From NCBI GenBank assembly GCA_021205255.1, contig JAJPXW010000171.1:1-6226 (forward strand): a DNA stretch of 6,226 bases. Reading direction: 5' to 3'. Each line of letters begins with the position of its first letter. Position 1 is the stretch's first letter. Positions 1 to 6,195 of this stretch are shown piece after piece. The notes beneath the pieces were generated by a model that was not told the origin of the DNA, did not search any database, and saw only the letters and a program-made list of their open reading frames with translations. The DNA comes from Burkholderiales bacterium (GTDB lineage: Bacteria; Pseudomonadota; Gammaproteobacteria; Burkholderiales; Burkholderiaceae_F). The translations under genes were made by a program, and so were the position numbers.

Positions 1-33
1 TTACAATCAGCGAATTAGCATTCGGTAAGTAAC

Positions 34-258
34 TTATTTACCTCTAAAGTCAAGACAAAATCGGGTCTTAGTAGCATGGAGCATGTTGTAGTTTTCGCAT
101 AGCTCATTGATGACAAGGTAATAGTTCTTATAGCTATGCTTGATTCCAGGACAACAGGCTTTGTTTTGAGGAAAGAATCCTTTCCAGTTTCGTGGTCGCT
201 CCTGCGGAGGAAGAACTCGTTTATTGAGTTGTTTTTGTGTTTTGAGAAACTCACTCAT
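34..258 (-). CDS. Small hypothetical protein
   Basis: A 74-codon frame encoding a basic, cysteine-containing protein (CCPG, ELCENY, RFCLDF) with no signal peptide or membrane segment. I recognise no family. In its favour: ordinary codon choice, a sensible amino-acid mix and the same strand as the tra genes. Against: the ribosome binding site is poor (GGA about nine bases upstream), no good promoter is visible, and an overlapping minus-strand frame (stop near 15) is open over nearly the same stretch, so openness alone is not informative. It could be a real accessory gene, a truncated remnant or chance. Confidence 0.3.
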   Translation of the reverse strand: MSEFLKTQKQLNKRVLPPQERPRNWKGFFPQNKACCPGIKHSYKNYYLVINELCENYNMLHATKTRFCLDFRGK

Positions 259-388
259 AGGTAATATTCCAATGCAAGGTTAAAAACAAAATGAAAAGCT
301 AGAAGCCAAAGTTAATGTCAAAACTTAAAGTTCAAATCTAAATTTAAGGTAGAGATTCTGATCAGTAGCTCCTGTGAAAACTAAAGGC

Positions 389-414
389 AAAAAGAAGGGC
401 TTTAATAGGCGCCC
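389..414 (-). terminator. Possible weak rho-independent terminator
   Basis: On the minus strand GGGC (414-411), a ten-base loop and GCCC (400-397) are followed at once by TTCTTTTT (396-389). The stem has only four G-C pairs and the T-run is interrupted by C, so this is a weak terminator at best. It would end transcripts leaving the tra operon or the hairpin-rich region. Confidence 0.35.
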
Positions 415-600
415 ATGGACCTGAATAACCAACGCGCGATGCGAATGGAACTTAAGTGATTCTCTCTTCCTCTCGGACAATACTTAGATTGCCTGAAGGG
501 TGACATGCAGGTACAGCTCCTGCTTAGAGAGAGCGGCATTTCGCCGAGGTTCTGCACGGAAATAGCAAAGACTAACACTATATGTTTCCCGCCGAAACCA

Positions 601-637
601 ATAGTCGTTTGACCTTTCGGCCACTCTCTACGACTAT
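601..637 (-). repeat. Bipartite hairpin with GNRA tetraloop
   Basis: On the minus strand: ATAGTCGT, internal loop AGAGAG, TGGCC, loop GAAA, GGTCA, single A, ACGACTAT. The outer stem is 8 perfect pairs and the inner stem 5 pairs including one G-U, and the loop fits GNRA. An asymmetric internal loop plus GNRA cap is characteristic of folded RNA rather than a protein-binding palindrome. Confidence 0.6.
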
Positions 638-705
638 GCGCAGATGTAGTCATCTGCATGAATCCCAAAGGGATAATCTGAGGAAGCAATCTTCTTCAAA
701 CGACT
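603..705. repeat. 10-bp long-range inverted repeat competing with a local stem
   Basis: AGTCGTTTGA (603-612) is the exact reverse complement of TCAAACGACT (696-705). The left arm shares bases 603-608 with the 8-bp stem 601-608/630-637, so the two pairings exclude each other. The long-range form would enclose the hairpins at 640-657 and 662-674. Confidence 0.5.
640..657 (-). repeat. 7-bp hairpin with 4-base loop
   Basis: GCAGATG (640-646) and CATCTGC (651-657) are exact inverted repeats separated by TAGT on the plus strand. The hairpin lies two bases from the end of the 601-637 hairpin, so the helices could stack. Confidence 0.6.
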
Positions 706-743
706 TCCTAATGTTCTTTTCTAGAGTGTTCTTCATTGAAATC

Positions 744-926
744 TTACTTTTCTGTTTCAAGGTACCACTGTTCAACTGAAGCTCCTTTTACTGGTTTATT
801 GAATTCTCTTTGAGCTTTTTCTTCGCATAGTCCCAATGAACTATGAGGTTTCAACCGTGAAGCTGGTAAAACATATGCGCTTATCTCAATAAGAAATCCG
901 ATATCAAAATTCCTTGGATCTATCAT
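744..926 (-). CDS. Small ORF overlapping the traG stop; hypothetical, possibly a remnant
   Basis: A 60-codon frame whose ATG overlaps the traG TGA (ATGA), the same junction type as the other genes of the operon. That argues it may be translated by coupling. The product is mixed in character, with no clear signal peptide or long membrane helix. It is not recognisably TraS, the inner-membrane exclusion protein that F encodes at this position. Residues 24-33 read RLKPHSSLGL, which resembles the RPHSSLGY motif near the C-terminus of IS3-family (rve) transposases; EFNK and about 18 further residues then follow the motif. However, the residues before it do not match a transposase. Alternatives: a genuine small tra-operon protein, the truncated start of a longer gene, or an IS remnant fused by chance to the traG end. 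No strong ribosome binding site is seen beyond a weak GAGAAAG. Confidence 0.4.
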   Translation of the reverse strand: MIDPRNFDIGFLIEISAYVLPASRLKPHSSLGLCEEKAQREFNKPVKGASVEQWYLETEK

Positions 927-3793
927 TTTGACTTTCTCGGTGGTTCATAAAGTATGCCTCCAGCTAAGGCAACTCCGATAACATGCTGGACTCCATGCTC
1001 TCTTTTGATATAGTCCTGGCTTGCTTTTGCAGTTGAACGAGCTTCTGAAATAGCATCTTTGCCAGTACTCTCCATTTCGGCTTGCTGTTTGCTTTTTAGA
1101 TCTGAGACATAATTTTTTGTAGTTTGGATATCTACCGCCTCTTCAGCTTTGCGGTAAGAGCGACTATCTACTTCACTAGAATCTTTAGCACCTTGGTTTT
1201 CCACTGCCTTATTGTCTTGTGCTGATTTGGCATCAACGGCTTTTTCAGCTTTGCGTAAAAGGGCTCGCTCAGAAGTTTTAGGTCCGGACACTTGGCCTTG
1301 TCCCATATATCTTCCACTACCAGCTCGGTCTACGTTATCGGCTGCAGTTGCTGCTCCTAAAGAATGCCGATCTTGTGAATTCCAAAAGAGACTTTCAAGA
1401 CTTTCTTCAGGACTCTGGCCTCGACTTAAAAGCTTGTTCATCACAAGGACATCGTCGTTGACCGAGGTTGAATCGCTACCAGAAACGGAATGGCTAGACT
1501 GGCTTCCAGCTGTTTCTGTGCTAGTAAACTGAAGACCATTGTTTTCCGCAGCATTAAAAGCTTTATCAAGACTAGCTGAAAATGCTTTTGCTGCTGAACG
1601 CACAGAAGAATCCGAAGCAGTAGCTGCAATATCTTCAGCGGCCGATTTGACTTGCGAGTAAGCACGTCTTCTATCTTTTGCTGTTGCCGAGCTATCAGCT
1701 CCAGTAGCCGTATCGATAAGACTTTGAGCCGTGTTGGTCTTGGCTCCCGCTTCAAATCCAGCAACTCCACCGAGCACTTGACCCACAGTGCCAATAAAGC
1801 CTTTGTTTTTACCTGTTGCAGTAGCGTCAGCGCCGACTAGATTAGCTTGCGCTGGATTACTGGCTGAAGCACTTACGGCTTCTCCTCCGGCTCCTCCAAC
1901 TTTAAGACCCGCTCCTGTAGTGATGCCAAAGTTTTCGCTAGTGTTTAGACCTCTAGAAGCAGTATCCGTTGTTGTGGCAGTTATTCCTTCTCCTGCGGAA
2001 TCTTGCCTGCTTGTTCCATCAGAGTAGCGACTGCCATTAGAAAGCTGGTTAACAAGAGTATTCATAAAATCAGCAGTAGCTCGGTTGGATGAATTGGCCG
2101 CTTTACTAACCGAGAAAGTGGAACCAAAGCCACTTGAAAGTTGTGAAGAAGTTCCAGAGCTTGTCGTTTCCGCATTGCTAAATTGCATAGCAGATGTGGA
2201 AGAGACTCCTAGATCAATTCCAGTTCTACCCATGCCGGTAACTGTTCCATCTCCACTTCTTGTCACACTTCCATATGCAGTTTGTGTCTTTGAGGTATAT
2301 GGATCGGAATAGGAAGAAGACAAGTCGTTTTTGTTTCCTGACACCGTATTCATGGAAGTGTTATCCGTAGACAGATTGCCAGAGGTAAAGTTGCCTGCAG
2401 AAAGTTGACCAGAAGTTGAACCTGCGGCAGCTTGGGCTGGAGAAAGAAGACTGCCAGTCATGGCAACTGCTGCATAGTCACTTGCTTTGGCGATTGCTAA
2501 AGCTACCATTGGAATAGTGATCATTAGGTAACCTGCAATAGCTTGCGAACTTGCACCCATTTGCCGAATCATATCGACAGCCATTAAGGAGTTACCACCG
2601 TACTCGGAAACTATTCGGTTCAGAGGATTGGAATCGACAGTGATTAATAAGTAATTTGCGGCTGCTGATAGAGGTGCCCAGAGTTGAACCCAGATTAAAA
2701 GTACAAAGTAGGACCGGAAAATTGTTCCAGCCGCACTTCCTGACGCTAAGAGCATAACTACGACTAATGGAAAGGAAGCAATAATGATGAATTCCACACA
2801 GTTTCTAATCTTTGGCAAAGCGTCTTTTGCAATTTCGGCCATTGTGCGGTAGTTAATTTCGGAGGCTAAATTGCCTTGCGCCTTAGAAAGATTGACGGCG
2901 AGTTGCAGGGGAGCTCCAGATTGTTTGGCCAGGGATGCTAGACCTTCCGGGACAGCCTGCAGCATAATCGAATGCTTCAGCGATGCATCTAAAGATCTCG
3001 AAAGTCCAAGCAGTAAGCTTTCCGCATGTGGCAATGAAGTGGCAATAACCGCTCCTGGGTCAACTCTATCAGGATTCAGAAGAGTGCCAAGCCTTTTCTT
3101 TAAAGCATCAAGTTCTGTGTTGTTTAGATAATTTTCTAGGAGAGTGGCAGCCTTTTCACAAGTGACCACAGTACCGTCTTCTTGTAAAGAAGAGCGCGCT
3201 GGATTTAACCAACCGGAAGAAGTAATCGTGCTCCAAAGATCGGTGCTGGCGGCAAGTTCATTGACTTTTTCAGAATTATCAATGAGCTCCGGTGTAACGC
3301 AGTCGGCTACAAATCTCGAAACCATTGCTCTTCCAACTGGCGTTACTGCTCCAGCATTTTGCAAAGCAGTCACCGCTCTTTGCGGATAGACCATTCCGAA
3401 TTTGGAAAATCTTTCGGAGTCAGGTAAGGAAAAGGCACCTTCAAACCCCTCAGTGAGATACTTGCCAATTTTGGAGGTGGCTGAAGCAAAGAAGCCGATA
3501 CCTAATGGAATGTTCTGGACAATATGAACCGTTCCAGCTCTTTCGTCGTTAATGGAAAGATTGACTTTTGGAATTAATAAGATTCCATAGAACAGCACAA
3601 CTGCAAATAGGAAAGTAGTGGCGCCAATTCCTCTCCATTTAAAGAGCGCTGAAATGCAGGTGACAAGGAAACCCGCCATGACTGCGCATTTAATCAGTAT
3701 CTGAAAAGAGTCGCCAGAAGTAATAGCTACTACTGCTTCAAAGAGGTCTCGAACTTGAGCGCCATTCCAATAGGCAAAGTAATCTAATGTCAC
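923..3793 (-). CDS. traG: TraG-like mating-pair stabilisation and pilus assembly protein
   Basis: TraG of F-type systems, 956 residues (F TraG is about 938). The start is GTG, overlapping the traH stop (GTGA), with GGAG seven bases upstream. Seen in order: hydrophobic segments at about 33-52, 58-74, 332-351, 356-384 and 418-448, with a large extracytoplasmic-type loop between the first two and the rest. This loop contains the family-like stretch VHIVQNIPLGIGFFASATSKIG (89-110). SPAQAAAG follows at 451-458, matching SPTASAAG of F TraG at the same junction. Residues 460-830 are Ser/Thr/Gly/Ala-rich and low in complexity. Residues 840-930 are charged and helical with a 34-residue repeat. A short hydrophobic patch, HVIGVALAGGILY, lies near the C-terminus. 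Known: the N-terminal half acts in pilus assembly, and the periplasmic C-terminal part acts in mating-pair stabilisation and is the partner of the exclusion protein TraS. Specificity of the tail here cannot be predicted. Confidence 0.94.
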   Translation of the reverse strand: MTLDYFAYWNGAQVRDLFEAVVAITSGDSFQILIKCAVMAGFLVTCISALFKWRGIGATTFLFAVVLFYGILLIPKVNLSINDERAGTVHIVQNIPLGIGFFASATSKIGKYLTEGFEGAFSLPDSERFSKFGMVYPQRAVTALQNAGAVTPVGRAMVSRFVADCVTPELIDNSEKVNELAASTDLWSTITSSGWLNPARSSLQEDGTVVTCEKAATLLENYLNNTELDALKKRLGTLLNPDRVDPGAVIATSLPHAESLLLGLSRSLDASLKHSIMLQAVPEGLASLAKQSGAPLQLAVNLSKAQGNLASEINYRTMAEIAKDALPKIRNCVEFIIIASFPLVVVMLLASGSAAGTIFRSYFVLLIWVQLWAPLSAAANYLLITVDSNPLNRIVSEYGGNSLMAVDMIRQMGASSQAIAGYLMITIPMVALAIAKASDYAAVAMTGSLLSPAQAAAGSTSGQLSAGNFTSGNLSTDNTSMNTVSGNKNDLSSSYSDPYTSKTQTAYGSVTRSGDGTVTGMGRTGIDLGVSSTSAMQFSNAETTSSGTSSQLSSGFGSTFSVSKAANSSNRATADFMNTLVNQLSNGSRYSDGTSRQDSAGEGITATTTDTASRGLNTSENFGITTGAGLKVGGAGGEAVSASASNPAQANLVGADATATGKNKGFIGTVGQVLGGVAGFEAGAKTNTAQSLIDTATGADSSATAKDRRRAYSQVKSAAEDIAATASDSSVRSAAKAFSASLDKAFNAAENNGLQFTSTETAGSQSSHSVSGSDSTSVNDDVLVMNKLLSRGQSPEESLESLFWNSQDRHSLGAATAADNVDRAGSGRYMGQGQVSGPKTSERALLRKAEKAVDAKSAQDNKAVENQGAKDSSEVDSRSYRKAEEAVDIQTTKNYVSDLKSKQQAEMESTGKDAISEARSTAKASQDYIKREHGVQHVIGVALAGGILYEPPRKSK
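1109..1153 (-). repeat. TraG C-terminal repeat, copy 2
   Basis: Encodes RKAEEAVDIQTTKNY (residues 881-895), the second copy of the 34-residue-period unit. The first eight residues differ at one position only and the rest has diverged, so the duplication is either old or limited to the helix start. Confidence 0.6.
1211..1255 (-). repeat. TraG C-terminal repeat, copy 1
   Basis: Encodes RKAEKAVDAKSAQDN (residues 847-861). It matches RKAEEAVDIQTTKNY at 881-895, exactly 34 residues (102 bases) later. The two copies share the 12-base identical string TTCAGCTTTGCG on the plus strand (1244-1255 and 1142-1153). It reads as an amphipathic helical, possibly coiled-coil, repeat in the charged tail. Confidence 0.6.
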
Positions 3794-5223
3794 TTCACAT
3801 CTCCAAATGCGAGATTGGCTGCTAGATCTGCGGAAAGAGCCCCTTTAACGCTGCGTTCCAAATGCTCTATTTGCGTCACAAAGCTATGCGCTCGGCTCAT
3901 TTGTTGAAAAACGCTATCGCTTCTTCTTGAAAGGTCTTCTCTGACTTCCTTAATCCTTCCTTCTATTTGCGCCATGTGACTAGCAGCGATCTTGCCAGTT
4001 TGTGTAGCCGAAGAAGAAGACGCTGCAACCTTAAGGTCAAGAGCTAAGCGATCTAAGGCTCTAATGATGGCTTCGTAGGCAGCCGCTTCTACGTAGACTG
4101 AAAGCAAATCTTGAGAAAAGCCTAAGTATCGCTTTGTTGTCGTTGCGCTTATTAACCGAAGTAATGGAATGGTTGTTGAAGAAGCTAAAAGAAGCATTTC
4201 GTCTTCTGAAACTATGGAGGGATCTCTTTGCAGGATGGAAAGTCTGTAGTGAGTAGCAGCTTGCATAAATTGGTAGGGTAGGTTGACGTCTTCTAAGGAC
4301 GTCTTAGAAACCGTAAGACACTTATCCTCGTCATCAGACTCGCACTTCAATCTAAAAGCTTCCGTCTCTAGAACTTCCGAATCAGTCCTGCCAAACATAA
4401 ATCCAACAAGGTCTTGGCCCGCGATTGGAATAGCTCGGCTAACCATGTTGTCACCTGAACCTTCATTGACGTAAATGACCGTGCCAACTAAGGTCATCAT
4501 TAATTCACGAAGTTCTCGGTTATAGGAAGTAGCAAATGTGCCACCGCTAAGAAGTGCCCAAGTGAGATTAAGTTCAGCGGCATCAACTATTGATCCACCT
4601 GAATCCTTCTTGGTCTGTTCGTTTGACAGGACTGTCGATCCACTAGTACGGGTTTTAGCATTTGCTTCCGATTCATCAGAAACAATTCCCATTGACCTCA
4701 AATAACTTCTGGCTTCATAGGCGCTCTTTTGAATCCATTCTTCTGCACCGGTCATCTTCAAAAGATTTTGCGCTGCAGTACAAGAATCAGAAAACATATT
4801 GGTGTACTTACGAATGAGATCACGGAAGCTCGTGACTTGCTCATTTAAATCTGGAGCTAACGTTTGCAAGGCCAATTGGAAAGCTAGTCCTGGAAGAGCT
4901 GTTCCGATATTTCGCAGAAAGGCCACGAACTCTTCACGGCTTGGAATGCCGAAGGCACCAAGAAAGATATCGATTCCTCCACAACCGGCAGAAAGTGAGG
5001 GCGGAGTAAAGTAGAAGGCACTGAAATCTTTTCTTGGCGCTCTATAGACAAAACCACCTCCGGTTACGGTGTTCATAGAGTTGGACTGGTAGATACCAGC
5101 ACTTGTCACATTTCCTTGGTATGTGCCAGCTGAAGAATAAAAATCCTTCATGAAATTGGCATTGGCCACTGTTACAAAGGAACTTGCTAAAACAACCGAA
5201 AGAATAACGCTCTTTAATTTCAT
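3790..5223 (-). CDS. traH: TraH-like conjugal pilus assembly protein
   Basis: TraH, 477 residues (F TraH is about 458), a periplasmic protein needed for F-pilus assembly that is thought to work in a complex with TraF, TraU, TraW and TrbI. Seen: a signal peptide of about 22 residues ending ANA|NF. The TraH signature SAGCGGIDIFLGAF lies at about 78-91 with C81, close to the F sequence NAGCGGIDAYLGSF. The LALQT..P segment follows at about 117-124, then SC at 147-148. A conserved pair C294/C302 sits in a DEDKCL context that matches DSDKCLKV of F, and SSTTIP is at 348-353. The C-terminal 50-70 residues are helical and likely coiled coil (about 415-460). The N-terminus has an imperfect repeat, SAGTYQGN / SAGIYQSN, at residues 31-48. 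The ATG start overlaps the traF stop and GAGA lies seven bases upstream. The stop overlaps the traG start. Identification is firm. Confidence 0.95.
   Translation of the reverse strand: MKLKSVILSVVLASSFVTVANANFMKDFYSSAGTYQGNVTSAGIYQSNSMNTVTGGGFVYRAPRKDFSAFYFTPPSLSAGCGGIDIFLGAFGIPSREEFVAFLRNIGTALPGLAFQLALQTLAPDLNEQVTSFRDLIRKYTNMFSDSCTAAQNLLKMTGAEEWIQKSAYEARSYLRSMGIVSDESEANAKTRTSGSTVLSNEQTKKDSGGSIVDAAELNLTWALLSGGTFATSYNRELRELMMTLVGTVIYVNEGSGDNMVSRAIPIAGQDLVGFMFGRTDSEVLETEAFRLKCESDDEDKCLTVSKTSLEDVNLPYQFMQAATHYRLSILQRDPSIVSEDEMLLLASSTTIPLLRLISATTTKRYLGFSQDLLSVYVEAAAYEAIIRALDRLALDLKVAASSSSATQTGKIAASHMAQIEGRIKEVREDLSRRSDSVFQQMSRAHSFVTQIEHLERSVKGALSADLAANLAFGDVK
3801..3804 (-). promoter_or_regulatory. 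Ribosome binding site deciding the GTG start of traG
   Basis: GGAG on the minus strand, seven bases upstream of the GTG at 3793 and inside the last codons of traH. It supports the non-ATG start, which the four-base GTGA overlap with the traH stop also favours. Confidence 0.7.
5080..5133 (-). repeat. Imperfect tandem repeat in the TraH N-terminus
   Basis: Codons 31-38 and 41-48 encode SAGTYQGN and SAGIYQSN, a ten-residue period just after the signal peptide. F TraH has a loosely similar glycine/tryptophan-rich stretch here (PGVWQGQAAGY), so this is probably a structural feature of the family rather than a recent duplication. Confidence 0.5.
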
Positions 5224-6182
5224 GGCAGTTTCTCAATTCCAAGATTTTGGAAAGGACTAATTGGAAGAGTGGGTTCTTTTTCTAGGAGCTTGCTGGCGTC
5301 AAATCCCATTGCCGTATCTTTCAATTCGTTTCCGCCAAATAGAGAATCGCCAGGATCTTTAGTAGCAAGTAGCACAATGCGATTCAAGATATCGTCTAAG
5401 GCAACTACGCCTGAGGAGACAAGATAACTTTCAGTCTGATCTCGGTTAACCATGAAGAGAGCTGGGACTTGATTGACTCCTGCGCCATTCGTCAGAAGAG
5501 AACCAATTCCATTATCGGGAAGGCTTTCAGGAAAGAGATCGCTACTTATCCCATCCATGGAAATAGCAATGACTTCAAATCCGAGTTCATCACTAAGCTT
5601 TCGAACTAATGGACTTTGTAATTGGCAGAACTGGCAATCATTTCTATAGAAGTAAACCAATCCCCAATCTTGACTTAGAAAATTAAGGGCTGCCGCATCT
5701 TGTTCTTTCTTATCCGACTTCATTTGAACTTGTGCAAAATTTGCTGCCGGATTGCGTGTCGTAAAGTCAAATTCAGGATTTTGCCAAAGCACTCGTCGCC
5801 ATTGATCGGCAAAGAGTGCAGATTTTTCTTGTACAAAGTAGTTCGCTTCGAGGTAAGAACGAATATTTTCTGGAGTCGGTTCCATGATCGCAAGCTCCAG
5901 CCGACGGGTTCTTTCAGCCGATAGGGCAAGAACAGATGGAAGGCTTTTTAGGTCAGGAGAAATGAATTTTTGATTTTCTTTTTCGGAGGGGTAATAGAGG
6001 AATCCTCGGTCATCTAGAGTCCAAACATCTTCTTCCCAAAAGTTCTCAGCCATTGCTGTCTCAAAAGCTATTCCTGAGAGGGCGATGACAGCTGTTGAAG
6101 CAACGATAGCGGTTATGATCTGCTTAATATTTGAAGAAGGAGTTATCTTTTGTTCTTTATTTAAACTCTTAAAATTTTTCAT
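5220..6182 (-). CDS. traF: TraF-like periplasmic thioredoxin-fold protein of an F-type conjugation system
   Basis: Conjugal pilus assembly protein TraF, 320 residues. Seen: a basic N-terminus, a hydrophobic stretch at about residues 21-44 and an AMA|EN signal-peptidase-like site after residue 45, so the mature protein should be periplasmic. A thioredoxin-like domain fills about 165-275, with the active-site pair C183-Q-F-C186 and a candidate cis-proline in VPALF at P240. Residues 46-150 carry the N-terminal region typical of TraF (FWEEDVWTLDDRGFLYY, then NPAANFAQV). Known of the family: TraF works in pilus assembly; the F-plasmid TraF has lost the CXXC, and the separate TrbB supplies disulfide chemistry there. 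Inference: this TraF keeps redox or isomerase activity, perhaps towards cysteine-containing TraH. It is longer than F TraF (about 247 residues). The ATG start has AGGA seven bases upstream. The stop overlaps the traH start as ATGA. Assignment is firm; the enzymatic role is inferred. Confidence 0.93.
   Translation of the reverse strand: MKNFKSLNKEQKITPSSNIKQIITAIVASTAVIALSGIAFETAMAENFWEEDVWTLDDRGFLYYPSEKENQKFISPDLKSLPSVLALSAERTRRLELAIMEPTPENIRSYLEANYFVQEKSALFADQWRRVLWQNPEFDFTTRNPAANFAQVQMKSDKKEQDAAALNFLSQDWGLVYFYRNDCQFCQLQSPLVRKLSDELGFEVIAISMDGISSDLFPESLPDNGIGSLLTNGAGVNQVPALFMVNRDQTESYLVSSGVVALDDILNRIVLLATKDPGDSLFGGNELKDTAMGFDASKLLEKEPTLPISPFQNLGIEKLP
5625..5636 (-). other. CXXC active-site codons of TraF
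   Basis: Both cysteine codons (TGC) of the C183-Q-F-C186 motif are intact. The motif follows a beta-strand-like segment, GLVYFYRND, as in thioredoxin-fold proteins. A matching VP (P240) lies about 54 residues downstream, where a cis-proline is expected. This is direct sequence evidence that the fold is catalytically equipped, unlike F-plasmid TraF. Confidence 0.85.
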
Positions 6183-6189
6183 TTTAATT

Positions 6190-6193
6190 TCCT
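6190..6193 (-). promoter_or_regulatory. Ribosome binding site of traF
   Basis: AGGA on the minus strand, seven bases before the ATG at 6182. It supports this start. The 33 bases further upstream contain stop codons in all three minus frames, so no long upstream gene overlaps traF, although the last codons of a neighbour could end there. Confidence 0.7.
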
Positions 6194-6195
6194 AA

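Larger units (their letters stand above)
461..709 (-). ncRNA. Candidate structured non-coding RNA of unknown class
   Basis: Perfect short inverted repeats follow one another almost without gaps. They are AGGAAG/CTTCCT (681-686/704-709), ATCCC/GGGAT (662-666/670-674), a 7-bp hairpin (640-646/651-657), an 8+5-bp hairpin with GAAA loop on the minus strand (601-637), GTTTC/GAAAC (584-588/594-598), CGGC/GCCG (534-537/543-546), GCAGG/CCTGC (507-511/519-523), and TCTCTCT/AGAGAGA (461-467/526-532) enclosing the preceding one. The GNRA loop favours the minus strand. I compared it from memory with tmRNA, RNase P RNA, 4.5S and 6S RNA and group I/II intron cores and recognise none. No promoter is evident, so it could be processed from the tra transcript or be a 3' UTR. 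An alternative is a DNA element such as oriT, for which I see no known nic motif. Boundaries are approximate. Confidence 0.4.
259..743. other. Stretch without a convincing gene, hairpin-rich
   Basis: About 485 bases between two weak ORFs. Part 259-388 is AT-rich and shows nothing firm apart from a lone TTGACA on the minus strand (316-321), without a good -10 at the proper distance. Part 389-414 holds a terminator-like GC stem. Part 461-709 holds a chain of inverted repeats described separately. Open frames cross this stretch on both strands but have no recognisable protein character. Confidence 0.6.

Noticed and set aside
15..254. 79-codon minus-strand frame overlapping the 34-258 ORF
   Set aside because: Ser/Thr-rich shadow; the other frame has the more protein-like composition, although neither is certain.
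322..350. T-loop-like string GTTCAAATC suggesting a tRNA
   Set aside because: No flanking acceptor, anticodon or D arms can be built; it is only an AT-rich weak inverted repeat (CTTAAA/TTTAAG).
402..689. 95-codon minus-strand frame across the hairpin-rich region
   Set aside because: No family resemblance, an Arg/Ser/Cys-rich composition typical of chance frames, and the DNA is dominated by inverted repeats; no ribosome binding site stands out.
461..709. Hairpin region as an integron attC site, group II intron domain V, or tmRNA
   Set aside because: The attC core sites (RYYYAAC/GTTRRRY), the domain V consensus and the tmRNA conserved ends are not present.
650..736. 28-codon minus-strand frame (MKNTLEKN...) beginning eight bases after the stop of the 744-926 ORF
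   Set aside because: Too short, with a weak ribosome binding site, and it runs into the hairpins. The frame is briefly open again after the stop, but the evidence is too thin for a pseudogene.
582..779. 65-codon plus-strand frame
   Set aside because: It lies over the same hairpins and ends in AT-rich sequence translated as a run of Phe/Leu; no ribosome binding site or homology seen.
1441..1794. 117-codon minus-strand frame inside traG
   Set aside because: A shifted frame of the low-complexity TraG tail; TraG itself has the start signal, the operon overlaps and the family match.
1212..3389. Several plus-strand frames antisense to traG
   Set aside because: Leu/Ser/Ala-rich mirror images of the TraG coding sequence without independent start signals.
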